DNA of 64,000 nucleotides from Plasmopara viticola (lineage: Eukaryota > Oomycota > Peronosporomycetes > Peronosporales > Peronosporaceae). Positions 1 through 11,595 of this stretch are shown here, piece after piece. The notes below the pieces were generated by a model. That model had not been told where the DNA came from. It was given only the letters and a program-made list of their open reading frames with translations, and made no database searches. The position numbers and the translations under genes were made by a program. The first letter of the stretch is position 1, and every line of letters starts with the position of its first letter. The stretch covers positions 723,415-787,414 of the forward strand of contig MBPM02000033.1 in the NCBI GenBank assembly GCA_001695595.3. Reading direction: 5' to 3'.

Positions 1-3000
1 CAGAGCATTTCTAGCAGAATGTCATCATAGAACCAAGCCATTTTGACGCTAAATAGTGGCACGTGCTCGAATCGATCGTCTGCCAAGACGGTTCCCACAA
101 CGACGACGGTACACGGCACTCCAGCCGCTAAGGTGGATTTTCTAGTTGAGAGGTGGAGATATTTTGCTTCTCTGTCAAAGCAGAGTGAACTTAAATACTT
201 TCTGCCTTCTTGCTGTGCCCTTCGCCTAACGGCTTTTTGCAGTTTGGCATCCTGGACTAATCGGCATTTTTTGGCTTTGGTTGATATGACAATCGCGCCT
301 GGTCATCAGTAAAGTCAATCACGTCACACCATGCGTACCGAACAAGTAGAATAAACTTTATGTTAGCGATTTACAAAGCTTACAAAACTTGGTATTACTA
401 TCGTTTTCACCGAACATCACCAAGTATTGGTTATCCACAAAGAAATCTCGAAAATCGACCTCTTATAGCTACGTTCTGTAACAAACACCACACGACATTA
501 CCCAATCATTTGTCGCAAGTCATCGATTATACCCCGTTTTTTGCCAGCTGTTACTTAACAGCAAGAGTTTTTTTCTACCCGTGTCAGCGTCTTAAATGGA
601 CTATCAGACCCGTTTTAAGATATAAAGGCTGCACCTTAAGTTTGCTATGCGACTTAGAGTTTGTATGTTGCCAAGCCTGCCACGACTCTACGACTGTGGG
701 GTTCAAGTTGTATGTTCAACGTGCAGTATGTATGCTTAAGCGAATACTTAGATTCAAGAGCAAAGCACCTTGCTATTTACAAGCGAGATATAATACATTT
801 ATCCTTGAAAGATCGAAGTGCAATCAACTGCATATAAAAGACTGCCTTATATACTACAATAATGATGTGTTTAAGTGCTAGCTTTAATTCTCGCGACCAA
901 ATCAATATCGCAATGTATACAAAAACGTTATACAGTATCTTCGGATGTATCTCAATGTATGAAACAGGGTCGCGGTTAAAGCAGATACTACCAGTAAGAT
1001 ACCTTTCGCTCGGCAGCAGCTGCCATTTTGTTGAGCTTCCTTCTTCAAGCAGTGAGACAGCTTTATGACATAATAGCTCGGCTTTATGGAATGGCTCATT
1101 ATATTCTCACTCACTAATTCGAATCTTAATAAGTGTGCTTTATCACTCTCTAGCTTCTATACGAAGTGGTTGTCTGATCAAAGTTTTGATTAAGGAGGCA
1201 TGGGAGAAGGCTGCTAACATTAACCGATGACCAAACAGATTTAAAAGGGCTTTTATGGCATCTGAAGGCAATATCTGCACCGTGTGGATATTTGTGTTTA
1301 AGGCTATACTAACAACATGCGATGCACTTTTTTTACAAAGCTTAAGGTGACCATAAAGCTTCAATCCGCGCCGTGGGAAGTTGTTTGATTGTTATAAAAC
1401 AGCTGAGGCACTAAAAGATATAAAACGATGTCCTATTCCACCGTGGCGAAAAGTGTGAGTCTACCGTATTTCCTCGTTAGACGAGTCCTTCTTCATACTT
1501 TATAAGTGATGAGTGTTGCCACAGGCGCTTTAGCAAATATTGGCCTTGCTCTTAAACGCTAAGGCTGTGAAGAGGACTCAAGCTGATATAGATGTCGTCG
1601 AAACGACCAACAATATTAAAAACAAGTGTCCTTTTCTTTTTCGTTAGCATGTAATAGGTCACATCATCAAAGCCAAAGAAGCAAATGACACACCTTACGA
1701 GGAAAGACCAAAATAAGGTGCAAGGTCGTCACTAGGAGAACTAAAATAAAGCCAAAGACAACAAGCTCAGTATACTCTACCGATAGCTCAATGAATGACG
1801 TCAACAGATGTGCTTCAATATTCCCGCCCCGTCGGAAACCAACTTAAGTCGCCGTCTTGTGAAAGATCCGCTAACTCTCGGGTTGACAGGCCAAAAAAAA
1901 GATGGTCGAAGGTGATACTGGCCACAATGGCGGCGCGCCGAGTTGCCCCTCCACAAGCAACTTCTCGTGTGGCAGGTGTGAGAGGGGTTTGGCCAAATAT
2001 AATTTCGGCACAAGCTAAACGTGCCCTTTTAGCCTCATAGAGAAGCCCATCTAAATAATTCACTTGGTATCATTAAAGGCCAGAAGGGTTTCATTTGATA
2101 TAGGGATCAAAAGTTTTGGTTGCTCTTCAGCACTTTTCCTATCAAAGCTCATTTGGAAATGCAGTATTGAAAGTGGAAGACCCACTCAGGACCAAACAAT
2201 CCAAGAAGCAACCATACCCTCAAGATATTTTTTTATCCGCGACCGTGGAGTATCAATATTCTCGCTTGTTAATTTGGAGGCAGCCAATGTCTGAGTTGTC
2301 TCGGCTTCTAAGTCAGGCAAAAGCATGTGCTGGGATCTCGATGATTAAACGCAAGCATGAAGCACTCTGCTGTACCCCAACGTGCAGCCAGAAGACCGCA
2401 TCTTACTTACGAAGTGCCCTTGATCTTGATATTGGATCGCACCAGCCTTTGGTTAATCTGCCGGATCCGACTCAACAGCTTACACAGCGTTTTAAGCGGG
2501 GAGCCAAGCTACCTTAATAAAAATCGTTGCGCTCGTGAAAGCACATCTGCTTCACTACGCACATCATATGGAGGTGCCGCTTGTCTTGGTCAAAGAGTGC
2601 CAGAGGAAGATCTTGCTTCAACTTTGAGCTTTACCATGAGCATCATCCTGAGCTACTGAGTGTACGCATTTGCGATTAAATTCGGGTAGGCTCTAACGGT
2701 CAGTTGGTGGCTTTTTGAAGCTTACCTAGACAATTAAAGCACTCAAGAATAATCATACAACACAAGCTTCGAAATTAAGGTTTATCGCCAGAACACAAGT
2801 CAAGCCCAAGACGTCCACTTCACTTCGGAGTGGCGGATCATTATTAAGCGAGTTTCCTCCAAGCTGAGGTGCATTCACCTTTGCAGATGAACCACAATGA
2901 CAGCTAAATTTTGATAGACTGACTGCTCTTAAAGACGAAACTAGAAGTAATGAACAGCTAGCTGCACTGAATGGCGTACGTGGTCATAAGAAAGCAGCAT

Positions 3001-4499
3001 GATTCTCGGTACACTCTAACGCAATATAAAATTTTGCGTATCGACAAATGCTGCAAAATGATCTGACTGATGGAAGCAACGGAAAAAAGTAAGATTCGGT
3101 TTGGCGGACTAATGGGGTAATCTTAAGCGTTTTAAGGTAAAACAAACCTGGTTGTACACGTTGTGGTTTTCGACAGCATGGGGTCAATTCTTATTCTAGA
3201 CTTGGACATATATGACTTAATATTGAAATAGCGTGGTCAAGAAAGTACGAGCCGAGAAGCCATTGTAGAGCGAAGCCACAGGTTTTGCCACCCAATCTAG
3301 CGAACAAAATTGTCACGAGTCATGCTCCCACTCGTGTTTTGCGTATGGTCTCATTAAGGAAAGCTTGCGCTAGTACAAGTTCATAATAAATATGAGAGGC
3401 GTCGAAGGTACCGATGAGTAGACAAGACGATATCTTTTAAATTTTTCTTGACAGACAAGGAATTTCTGATAACAGCACCGATAGCCAAAACGTTTAAGAT
3501 AGCGTTCTATATGTGAGTAGAATTTTTCCACTGGTGGGCGGCGTTGCGTGCAACATAGCGCTACGGGCACCCGACAGCTTTATGTTCGCTCGTGGCTAAC
3601 ACAAGTCAGCAAGGAAGGACCGGGAGCTTAGGTATTTAGTTGGAACTAATCGCGGGCAACAATGTTTTGCCAGCACTTTCAATGGGTAACACATCACCAC
3701 CAACTGCGGGTATAAAATTCTGGACGCTGGATACACACGTGTAAAGTGTAAAGTCGGATAGCATATCCCGATTAGAAGAGACCAGGATTTAATACAGGAT
3801 CAGGTCCCGGGTGTTACGGACGACCCCTAATCGGCTACATCTATAATACTTAAGTACACAGGGAACCTGACACTACAAGCGTTCATCTGTTTAGGCAAGC
3901 ACGTTTTAATTATTTCAGAAATGGTGCTCCTAGCAAAAAAATATTATAAGAGTAGAATTTCTATTTACGCTTCAGACGAAATTGTCTTGGACTAACTTTA
4001 TAAGCAGCACACGGTGCGTCTAGGATCAGAAGTTTTGTATAATCTCAAGAAGCTACTAATATTTTATGGTATGTAAATGCGTTAGTGTGGTCATTGCCAA
4101 CCCTGCCATCGGATAGAAAAGTTTCGACCCCGCTTCGTGCAAGACAATGACCTCTGTCACGAGAGGAATGTAATTAATTTACACCAAAATGAAACGAATT
4201 GTATGTTCCAAATATCAAAACTCCCGCAATCTTCGCCAACATTTGTAGTTTAACGCTGAACAAAAAGCCGTGCTTACGATCGAAAAGAAAGAGCTGCTCT
4301 CGGACATTATCCGCTTGCACAATTTTGATGCACTAATTCTTTAGGTGACTGCTTCCAAAATTACATGAATGAGTCTCAAGCCGGTATGTCCGCCAATGGA
4401 AATATTAGTTACCCTTAAGATTTGTTGATTTCTTCATCGCCGAATCACTTAATCGTTCCAACCATTCCTGCCTTTATTAAGCATGCAATGACGACATTT
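1..4499. other. gene-poor, eroded repeat-like DNA
   Basis: No reading frame here looks like a real gene: all open frames are short, overlap on both strands and show no family signature. The composition is AT-rich with many stops. By position the right part may be the degraded 5' part (gag, protease, start of RT) of the Ty3/gypsy remnant that becomes recognisable from about 4.5 kb, but I could not confirm gag or protease motifs. No LTR pair was found by eye. Confidence 0.5.
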
Positions 4500-5480
4500 T
4501 CATTCGCAGTCATTCTATAGGCGATCAGAATTTACACGAGGCAAGGCCGGAGATGAATATACGTTGCCTTAGCATTGATAAGTGTGTCTTTGCGGCAAAA
4601 GATATTAAGGTCATTAGCTGCTCTGGGGTTCAAAAAGACTTTTGAAATTGTCGTCTTGGCCTAAGCCATGTTCTCAAAAAGGGTTGAGGTCCAGCATTAC
4701 GGAGCCTATAATTAGGTCCATTGAAAAAGAAGCAGTGCTGGCAAGACCGGCTACAGGGTGCTTTCAACAGCAGTCGAAAAAGCACCTGTTCTGGCTTTGA
4801 TGAATGCGACTCGTCTGTTTTGCGTTGTTTGGGACCATGTCGTCGGCTGCGCTTTACTGCAACTTGATGATATAGGTCACCTCGTTCCAATCACGACTGC
4901 CTAATTGAGCTACTTTGTCAAAGGCAAGACGTTGCCACTAATTCGAATACAAGAGTAATTTCTAGGCTCTACGCCCATTGTGGTCAATTCAAATCACACT
5001 TTTCTGCGGACGGCAATGATTCAACCCATTTGGCTCAGAAAATAGGAAGATCGTTGTCATTCCTCGTGAAAGATAACTTCCAAAGCCAGGCAAACTATTG
5101 TCTTGTCGACGCACTTTCGTGCACGCCGGTCTACGAACTGGTCAATATCACCTGGGCTGGAAACTTTATCGAAAAGCGAAGATTTCCTCCGGCATGTCAA
5201 TTAGATGGTCATCGCAGGCGACGATGTTAAGGCTAGTGGCTAACAACATTTGCAATCGCATAGCTGAAGGTGTGCGATGCACTTAATAGATCCACTTCAA
5301 TACGTTCTTATGAAGGACGGAGACATGTGGTACGATATACCTACAGAGGCGCATTATGCTTCAAAATACAGTCTTAATGGTCATTTAGGACGAGATGTAA
5401 CATTCTGCTCTCGGATACTATTGCACATTGGTAGCTCCACATGTACAGATGGGTGGCCTCGGTGGGACCCGTAAGATCTG
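4500..5480 (+). mobile_element. degenerate Ty3/gypsy retrotransposon pol remnant (RT end, RNase H, integrase HHCC)
   Basis: Broken reading frames on the plus strand line up in the order of a gypsy polyprotein. Near 4577 a segment reading SIDKCVFAAKDIKVI matches the RT stretch before the RT/RNase H connection. Around 4850 the segment VVGCALLQLDDIGHLVPI matches the start of gypsy RNase H. At 5060-5160 LSFLVKDNF followed by VDALSCTPVYEL matches the RNase H end. At 5345-5460 a frame with the GHLGRD motif resembles the integrase zinc-binding domain. Stops and frameshifts separate all of these, so the copy is dead. Family assignment rests on remembered consensus patterns. Confidence 0.72.
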
Positions 5481-6226
5481 CTAACGGTCAGCCAGCCGCT
5501 CATACGTCGGCTATCTTCTTAAACTTGTCGCTACAGGCGAACTCTGCTATTGTATAGCGGAATATTGAGTACACATTAAACAGCGTTTAGCGTCATACCT
5601 CTTTGCCTCCGATCAACCTTCAACAATCGGGTGCCATGCCAATTTTGTGACTCTCGAGCTCCATTTAAATAAAAATTTTCCGAGCAGCTGGCTGCCGCTC
5701 TGCAAACATGAAGTGAAGCAATACTCACGGCTATACGACCTGCTGGGCAGTCGCAAGCAGCTTCAAAAAGTGCAGAAGAAGCTCAATCTTTAGCTAACTG
5801 AGACAATTTATATGTAAGAGTTTCATGTTAAGCTTTTAAAGGCAAGACGACGCATTGACACGCGATTCGAATAGCCAACCCATTTTACTAAACCTGACTT
5901 CAGTCATGTGGAATCAATGCTTCCGTTATCTTATTGTCTTGACCAACTTGGGGTGGTGTACCGCAAAGCTCTATCCCTCTGCCACTTTGGAATCTCTTCA
6001 CACTTTCTAACTCAGCCTTCCTCGGTAGGTATTGTATTCCACAATCGTCCTCTTAAACTCGAACAGTCTCTGCTGGGTCGCCGGCCAAGTTCACAGCACC
6101 AATACAAGCTGCTAGAGCCAAAAGAAACTCATGTACAGCATACCCTTCACTATATCATCAACCTATCTAACTTCATTAATATCTGTATTCCTTGACTTAA
6201 GACTTTAAAAACTCGTTTTTATCGCC
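5481..6226. other. tail of the gypsy remnant and upstream region of the TRAPPC10-like gene
   Basis: Frames continue to be broken to about 6180, consistent with a degraded integrase C-terminal region of the element to the left. The last ~100 bases before 6227 must contain the promoter of the TRAPPC10-like gene. The stretch is pyrimidine-rich with CTTCATTA at about 6170, but I see no convincing core element. Confidence 0.35.
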
Positions 6227-9200
6227 ATGGCGCCGTCGTCCATGTACGCATCGGTCGTACCGCACTTTACGCGCGAGTTGTTGTCCCCGGGGTTACGCGT
6301 GGGGTACGCGGACGAAGGGGGGGTATGGCAATTCGTCGCCCCTTCGCTCTCGCAGCGTCTCCCTCTACGAGCGATCGAGTGGCGGAACCTCGTGGGCGTC
6401 ACGAAGCGCATTGACCAACTCCACGTGCATTTCATCGACCTTGCCACGGCACTTCCCGCGACGGAGCTTCCATTAGCGTGCATTTACGTGGTAAAGTGCG
6501 AAGATTTCGACCGGTACAAGAGTACCGTACGACCTCAATTAGTAGCCTGGGTCGAGGCCATGGCAGCGGCCAAAGTCGAGTGGCTCATCCTGTATGTACC
6601 CCTGGGTACACGACCGAAAGCGGCGGGGAATGTACCACATGCCGTGTACAAGAAAGTTTACGAACGGTTACGCAGCGACTTTGCCCATCCCAAAAGCAGT
6701 CCAATGGTACGTGGTTCAAGTGGGCCCGCCCACTCGAGTGGCCTCGACCGCGTGTGCAAGATCGATACCCTCGAGGGCACGAGTGTCTTGGGACAGCAAC
6801 AACAGCATGAAGCGCAATGGACCGACTTGCTCGTGCGCTTGCGCCATTGTGTCATGGATGCGTTCGAGACCAAGTGTTTTCAGTACGAAGAACACCTTCG
6901 CGTATTGGATGCCCAACGCGGGACGGCGGGATGGGACCGGGGGGCCTTCTTCAAGGCCAAAGAGACCGTGGCCCTCATGTACCAGCAAATGTACCTCCAA
7001 GACGATGCCATTCGCCATGTAAGCGCTGGCGTACCAATGAAAAGGTAGAGGGACTGACTATGCATTTTCACAGTTGGACGAACTCGAGGCCATTTTTGGC
7101 ACTTTGGATGAAAGTGAAAAGCCACATTTGCCAAGCAGCGGCAACCATCATTCCTTCACGCGGCACGATGCCATCTTTACGCTTTCGCCCGTACGTCCAC
7201 GCTCGTGTCTTCCCTTGTCTTTCCTGTACTAATTATCAAGGATACTCTAGCTAGCATTGGATTTACCCGCAACTCAGCATTTGATTGCCACAAATCGCGC
7301 GTCTCGGCAACTCGTGGCACTCTACTGTTTTTGTCGGCAACTTCGTACGTTTTATGTCATGGGTACGTTTTCCCAATTGCTAGAACGGGCAACAAGTTTT
7401 ATCGAGTCGTTTGTATTAAAATTGAGCACAATGACCCATTTGCTCGAGTGGTACCACCCGTTTTTATGGGCAATTGGCGCTTGTTTGGAAATTGCCTATG
7501 CCTGTGAACTCTCGTGGAGCGGGCGGGACGACGAGTGGACGGCCTCGAGCGTCTCGGTGCAAACCGCGCAGGCGATTCCCGTCGAAGAAATGTCGCGTGG
7601 CCTTGGCAACGTCTTGTACCTTGCCCGTCGGCTCCTTTGCAAATTTGCGACCCAGTGTCAAGTGGATCCCTTTGTGGCAACACCAAGGACGGAACCCACT
7701 ACGTGGTACCAGCAATTGGCACACGTGTTGCAAGAAAGGGGGACTGAGGCGTCCGCCCATTGTCTTGCTGAACTCACCCATCTCGCGTCCATGCACTTTT
7801 CACAGTCGGGACGCCATCGCTTTGCAGTGTTTCTGGGACAAGAGTGTGCCACGTATCATTTGTTGCACAACGAGTTGGAAACGGCGTCGAGTTTATTGCG
7901 TTCTGTTGCTCGACAGAGTGAAGAAGATGGGTGGTACACCATTTATGGGCCGTGCATGCGTCAACTCTGTCAGACGGAACTGGCTTTGGGACGAAGGACG
8001 GAAGCCGTTGCTGCGTGCTACAATCTCTTGGAAGTCGCCCAGGACGAAGACGTGCACGTGAGTGACGACGAGATGCAAGCATTGATTGAGCAACTCGTGA
8101 CCAGTTGCAACGAGGGTACCTTGAACCCCGAATGTGGTACCGTGACCCCCCTCTTTCGACCAACCCTTGCCATTGAAACGGTACAGTCGCAAGAAACGCC
8201 AGGGACGCATGGAGATTTGCGTGTGACGCTCGAACTGGCGAATGCGTTTCCTGCTGCAGTACAATTAGAGACTGTGCGCATTCGATTTGAAAAAAGCCAC
8301 GAGAAGGCAGCGTCTCTTTTGCTCGAAGATGCGCCGCAACGTGAAGAAAGGAACAGTGTACCACTTCTCGACAATGAACACCAACCAGAGCATCACGCCT
8401 CGAGCGTCGTGTTAGAAGAAACGTGTGTGCATTTCGATGCCAACACGGGCGTCAAGCTCGTGTTTCTCCACTCAAAGGTTCCAATCGGGCACTATTCGTG
8501 TACGCAAGTCGACTGTGTCCTTGGAAAGCGTCTCTTTCGCTTGTTGCCGTCCAGTGACTTGCATCAAGCCACTTTTTGCATCCAAGCCAAGGAACAGATT
8601 GGGCACGTGACGATTGAAGGCCCACGCGTCTTGATCCCGAGCAATTTTACGCCCGTCGAGACTGTCGTCGTCACGATGCAAGCCAATGAAGAAACGATTG
8701 CGAACGGGACGCTCGAGATGCGTGTGTTGCAGGCTCCAAGTCACACGAACCACGTGGGAAGCAAAGACGACGGGGATGAAGACGCGACGAGTCGGCAAGC
8801 GTGTACCGTGCGATTGATCCAAGCAGCGAGACGAGAGACGGCAGAGAAGGTGCTTGTACCAAGTGATTGTAAAGAAGAAGAAGGAGGTCGAGTCTTGAGT
8901 GTGGCCCTCCCCACGATACCTCGTCAAGGCCACGTGGCGTATCTCGTATCGCTCGCAACGGATCCCGTCTTTTGCACCTTGCTTGCCAACGCGCACGATC
9001 GCTCTGACTCGCACGTCACGCTGCGCGCAAGTGTACGCTATGATCGAGAAGCCAAGGACGGCCATGCACCTGCATTATCCACGACCGTGCGTCAAGTCGA
9101 CTCGACGTTTCGCATTGTCTTACCATTGACGCACGTCGTGCGATGCCAACGCGTGGGGTCGAGACTCTTCACGTCGATTGCTCTCACGTGTCACGCTGGC

Positions 9201-9851
9201 GTCGCACTCACCCTTTGTGACTACAAGGTCCTTCTCAGCGCGTCCGTGCACGTTGAAACGGATCCGAATGACCAGGTACGAGGCATCACGTTGCGTCCAC
9301 GTGAGTGCGTCCACCTTGCGTTTACGCTCGTGTGTGGACCAGAGTTTGATCAAGTGGGTACAAGGGACCACTGTTCCCTGCGCGTCTTGTTCACTTACAA
9401 TAACGAGCCATTGTGGGAGAAAGCCATGACGTTTCCCCTCTCCGTCGCCACCGTTTCTGGTCCCCAGTACCAACTTGAGGTTGTACCCGTCAAGGCAAAG
9501 GAAGAGATGGAAGCGACCGTTAATGAACCACTGACGTTTACGCTTCGTGTGCAAGAAACGGCGCACGTGGCCCCGAGCAAGGACTCGCAGTTGTTTGCCG
9601 TGTGTCTGGACGAACAGAGTGAAGGCGATTGGATCCTTGTGGGAAAACCCATGGAATGTTTTCAATTCGATTCGATCATGAGGTCGAATGGAGCGTACCA
9701 GCGTGCCTTTTGTACCCAAAAGCGCGTGTTGGCGACGCGCTGTGGTCGCGTTCGATTCCCCGCGTTTCGACTTCAAGTGAATGGCCACACGATCCATTCC
9801 ACGCGCGTGTATTGCCAACAAAGCAGTCGAAGGATCCTTATCACTTTGTGA
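6227..9851 (+). CDS. TRAPPC10: TRAPP II complex subunit TRAPPC10 (Trs130-like)
   Basis: Predicted tethering subunit of the TRAPP II complex, which acts with Rab GTPases at the Golgi and endosomes. Model: exons 6227-7018, 7074-7190 and 7251-9851, all phase 0, introns of 55 and 60 nt with GTAAGC/CAG and GTACGT/TAG borders; product about 1168 aa, close to animal TRAPPC10 (about 1260). The N-terminal third matches the family: a tyrosine/leucine-rich start, LSQRLPLRAIEWRNL near residue 45, then DFDRYKSTVRPQL and VEWLILYVPL, and after the second splice LALDLPATQHLIATNRASRQL. The C-terminal half is beta-rich, as in the family. The ATG at 6227 is the first in frame. It is convergent with the neighbouring repeat protein, with an 82-bp gap between stops. 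The family call is based on sequence pattern, not a search. Confidence 0.82.
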
Positions 9852-9933
9852 CGATTGCTCGAGTTCATTGTACCCTTTTTAATGTACCCGTGTGCAATGT
9901 AATTGTGTGCAGTGTACCCAACGTACCTATTTC

Positions 9934-11595
9934 TCACGAAGGGAGCTGCTTGCCATACGTCCCAGTAGTGTCGACGAGAATCCCCAGTGCACGCAACTCG
10001 CGCTCTTTCTCGCGACAATGAACGTAGGAATCACCGTTTCGAATGTGCCACAGGGCACCGCCTAAATTGACCCCCCACGCGGCCCGAGGGTACGGCTTTT
10101 CGGGAGGAACCACAAACTTGGTACTCATCGAGGCACACGTACCACCGTGCAGGGTGGCATACACTTGGAACGCGGGACGGAGCACTTGGGTCCACCGCTG
10201 ATCGTTTGAGCGCCACACGAACCCGAGCTGGTCCAATTTTTGGCGTAACTTGGTCGACAGCACGATCTGACCCGACCGGACGCGCGTGATCCACGGTCCC
10301 AGTCGAAACCCGCGGGTCTGGACCGGCCACTGGACGTCCCGATCGGGGACGACAAAGTCGGTCGTCACACACGCTTCGTGGCCGTGGAGTTTCTGGTACG
10401 TTTGGAGAGCAGGGAGCACGATCCGCCGCACGGTCGTCTCTAAGCGATGGCGTGCATTCCACACGAACCCAAGCGCGTTCAAGTCGTCGCGATCGCGTTG
10501 GACTTGGGCATTGTAGGCTCCTCGACGAAGGTTCTTGACGGTCTCCCCTAGTTTCAAGCCCCACGATGCGCGTGGCCACGGGCTTTGGGACGGGATGACA
10601 AAGTCTTGGCCCACGTCACAATGGCCATAGTGCGTCGCAAACACTTTTAAAGCTGGCAAGATTTTGTGGTGCCAGACGTGGTCTTGGGCGCGAAAAGCAA
10701 AGCCGAGCTTTGCCAGTTCGTGTCGGCTTTCGTGGACTTGACTCGCGTATTGGCCCGAGCGTACCATGTAGACATGCCGTCCCAATTTGTACCCTTCCAG
10801 GGCCTTGGGCCACCGCGGGTCCGCGGCGTGGGATGGGATTGTAAACGCCAGGGGTACGTCCACCGTACCCTCTATTTCTTTATACTTTTGTAACCCCGGT
10901 AAGAAATAGTGGGACCACTTGGCGTCGCGGACGTGCCAGACAAACCCAAGCGCGTTCAATGCGTCAACGTGGTGCTGTGGCAAGGGCGAGGAGACGGGAC
11001 GGGGCGTGGCACGCGGTGGCGTGGGCGGAGGTTCCGCCCATCGCTGTCGTTGTATTTGTTTTCGGAGGTTGGCCACGGCAAGGCCAAGTTTGTACCCCCG
11101 TGTGGCTCGTGGCCACGGTGTGGCGTCGGGAACGCTAAACTTTTGGGGTACAAACAAGTTGCCATGCTGTTGCTGGTACATTTGCAACGCCGGCAGACAA
11201 ACCTCTTGAAATTGATAGTCGGCCCAGGCCTGCAAGGGGAAGCCCAGGCGTTCCAGCTCGTGGAGCTCCTCCTTCCTCTGCTCTGTGGCCTCGCGTCCCG
11301 AGGCCGCTCGTTTGCTGAACGATTGCATGAAGCGATGCACTTTGACGCCCAGTGGCAAGGAATGCAACTCCGGAGGCCACTTGGAAGTGCGGGGCACGAC
11401 AAAGCCATAGGGGACGGCGAAATGGTGTTCGAGCGCGTGAAACGTCCGCAACGCATCGACAAGGTGGCTTGGCGAGCGTGGCTGGTCGTTGGAGGACGCG
11501 ACGCGGGCGTAGTGCGCTTGGAGGGATGGTGGGGAGGGGAAGAGGGATGGACGGAGAGTGAAGGGCGCGCGGAAGCGCTGCAGGGACCGAGGCAT
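9934..11595 (-). CDS. helicase-associated-domain (HA) repeat protein, no helicase
   Basis: Single-exon protein of 553 aa. The first ~25 residues are basic and free of acids (MPRSLQRFRAPFTLRPSLF), like a mitochondrial presequence. The rest is six tandem units of about 80 aa. Each has a LPALQxYxxxHG-like helix, a F(V/T)(V/I)P strand, a WPRAxxGxKLG turn and ends LxxLGFVW. This is the layout of helicase-associated domains (PF03457 type), which in oomycetes often occur as free-standing repeats; the molecular role is not established, nucleic-acid binding being inferred. Unit 2 carries a proline-rich insertion (PPPTPPRATPRP). High GC, as in the neighbour. The minus-strand start at 11595 is the first ATG. 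Confidence 0.7.
   Translation of the reverse strand: MPRSLQRFRAPFTLRPSLFPSPPSLQAHYARVASSNDQPRSPSHLVDALRTFHALEHHFAVPYGFVVPRTSKWPPELHSLPLGVKVHRFMQSFSKRAASGREATEQRKEELHELERLGFPLQAWADYQFQEVCLPALQMYQQQHGNLFVPQKFSVPDATPWPRATRGYKLGLAVANLRKQIQRQRWAEPPPTPPRATPRPVSSPLPQHHVDALNALGFVWHVRDAKWSHYFLPGLQKYKEIEGTVDVPLAFTIPSHAADPRWPKALEGYKLGRHVYMVRSGQYASQVHESRHELAKLGFAFRAQDHVWHHKILPALKVFATHYGHCDVGQDFVIPSQSPWPRASWGLKLGETVKNLRRGAYNAQVQRDRDDLNALGFVWNARHRLETTVRRIVLPALQTYQKLHGHEACVTTDFVVPDRDVQWPVQTRGFRLGPWITRVRSGQIVLSTKLRQKLDQLGFVWRSNDQRWTQVLRPAFQVYATLHGGTCASMSTKFVVPPEKPYPRAAWGVNLGGALWHIRNGDSYVHCREKERELRALGILVDTTGTYGKQLPS

Noticed and set aside
360..881. 173-codon plus-strand frame near the left end
   Set aside because: Composition is rich in Cys, Tyr and Phe as in random AT-rich DNA; no family resemblance.
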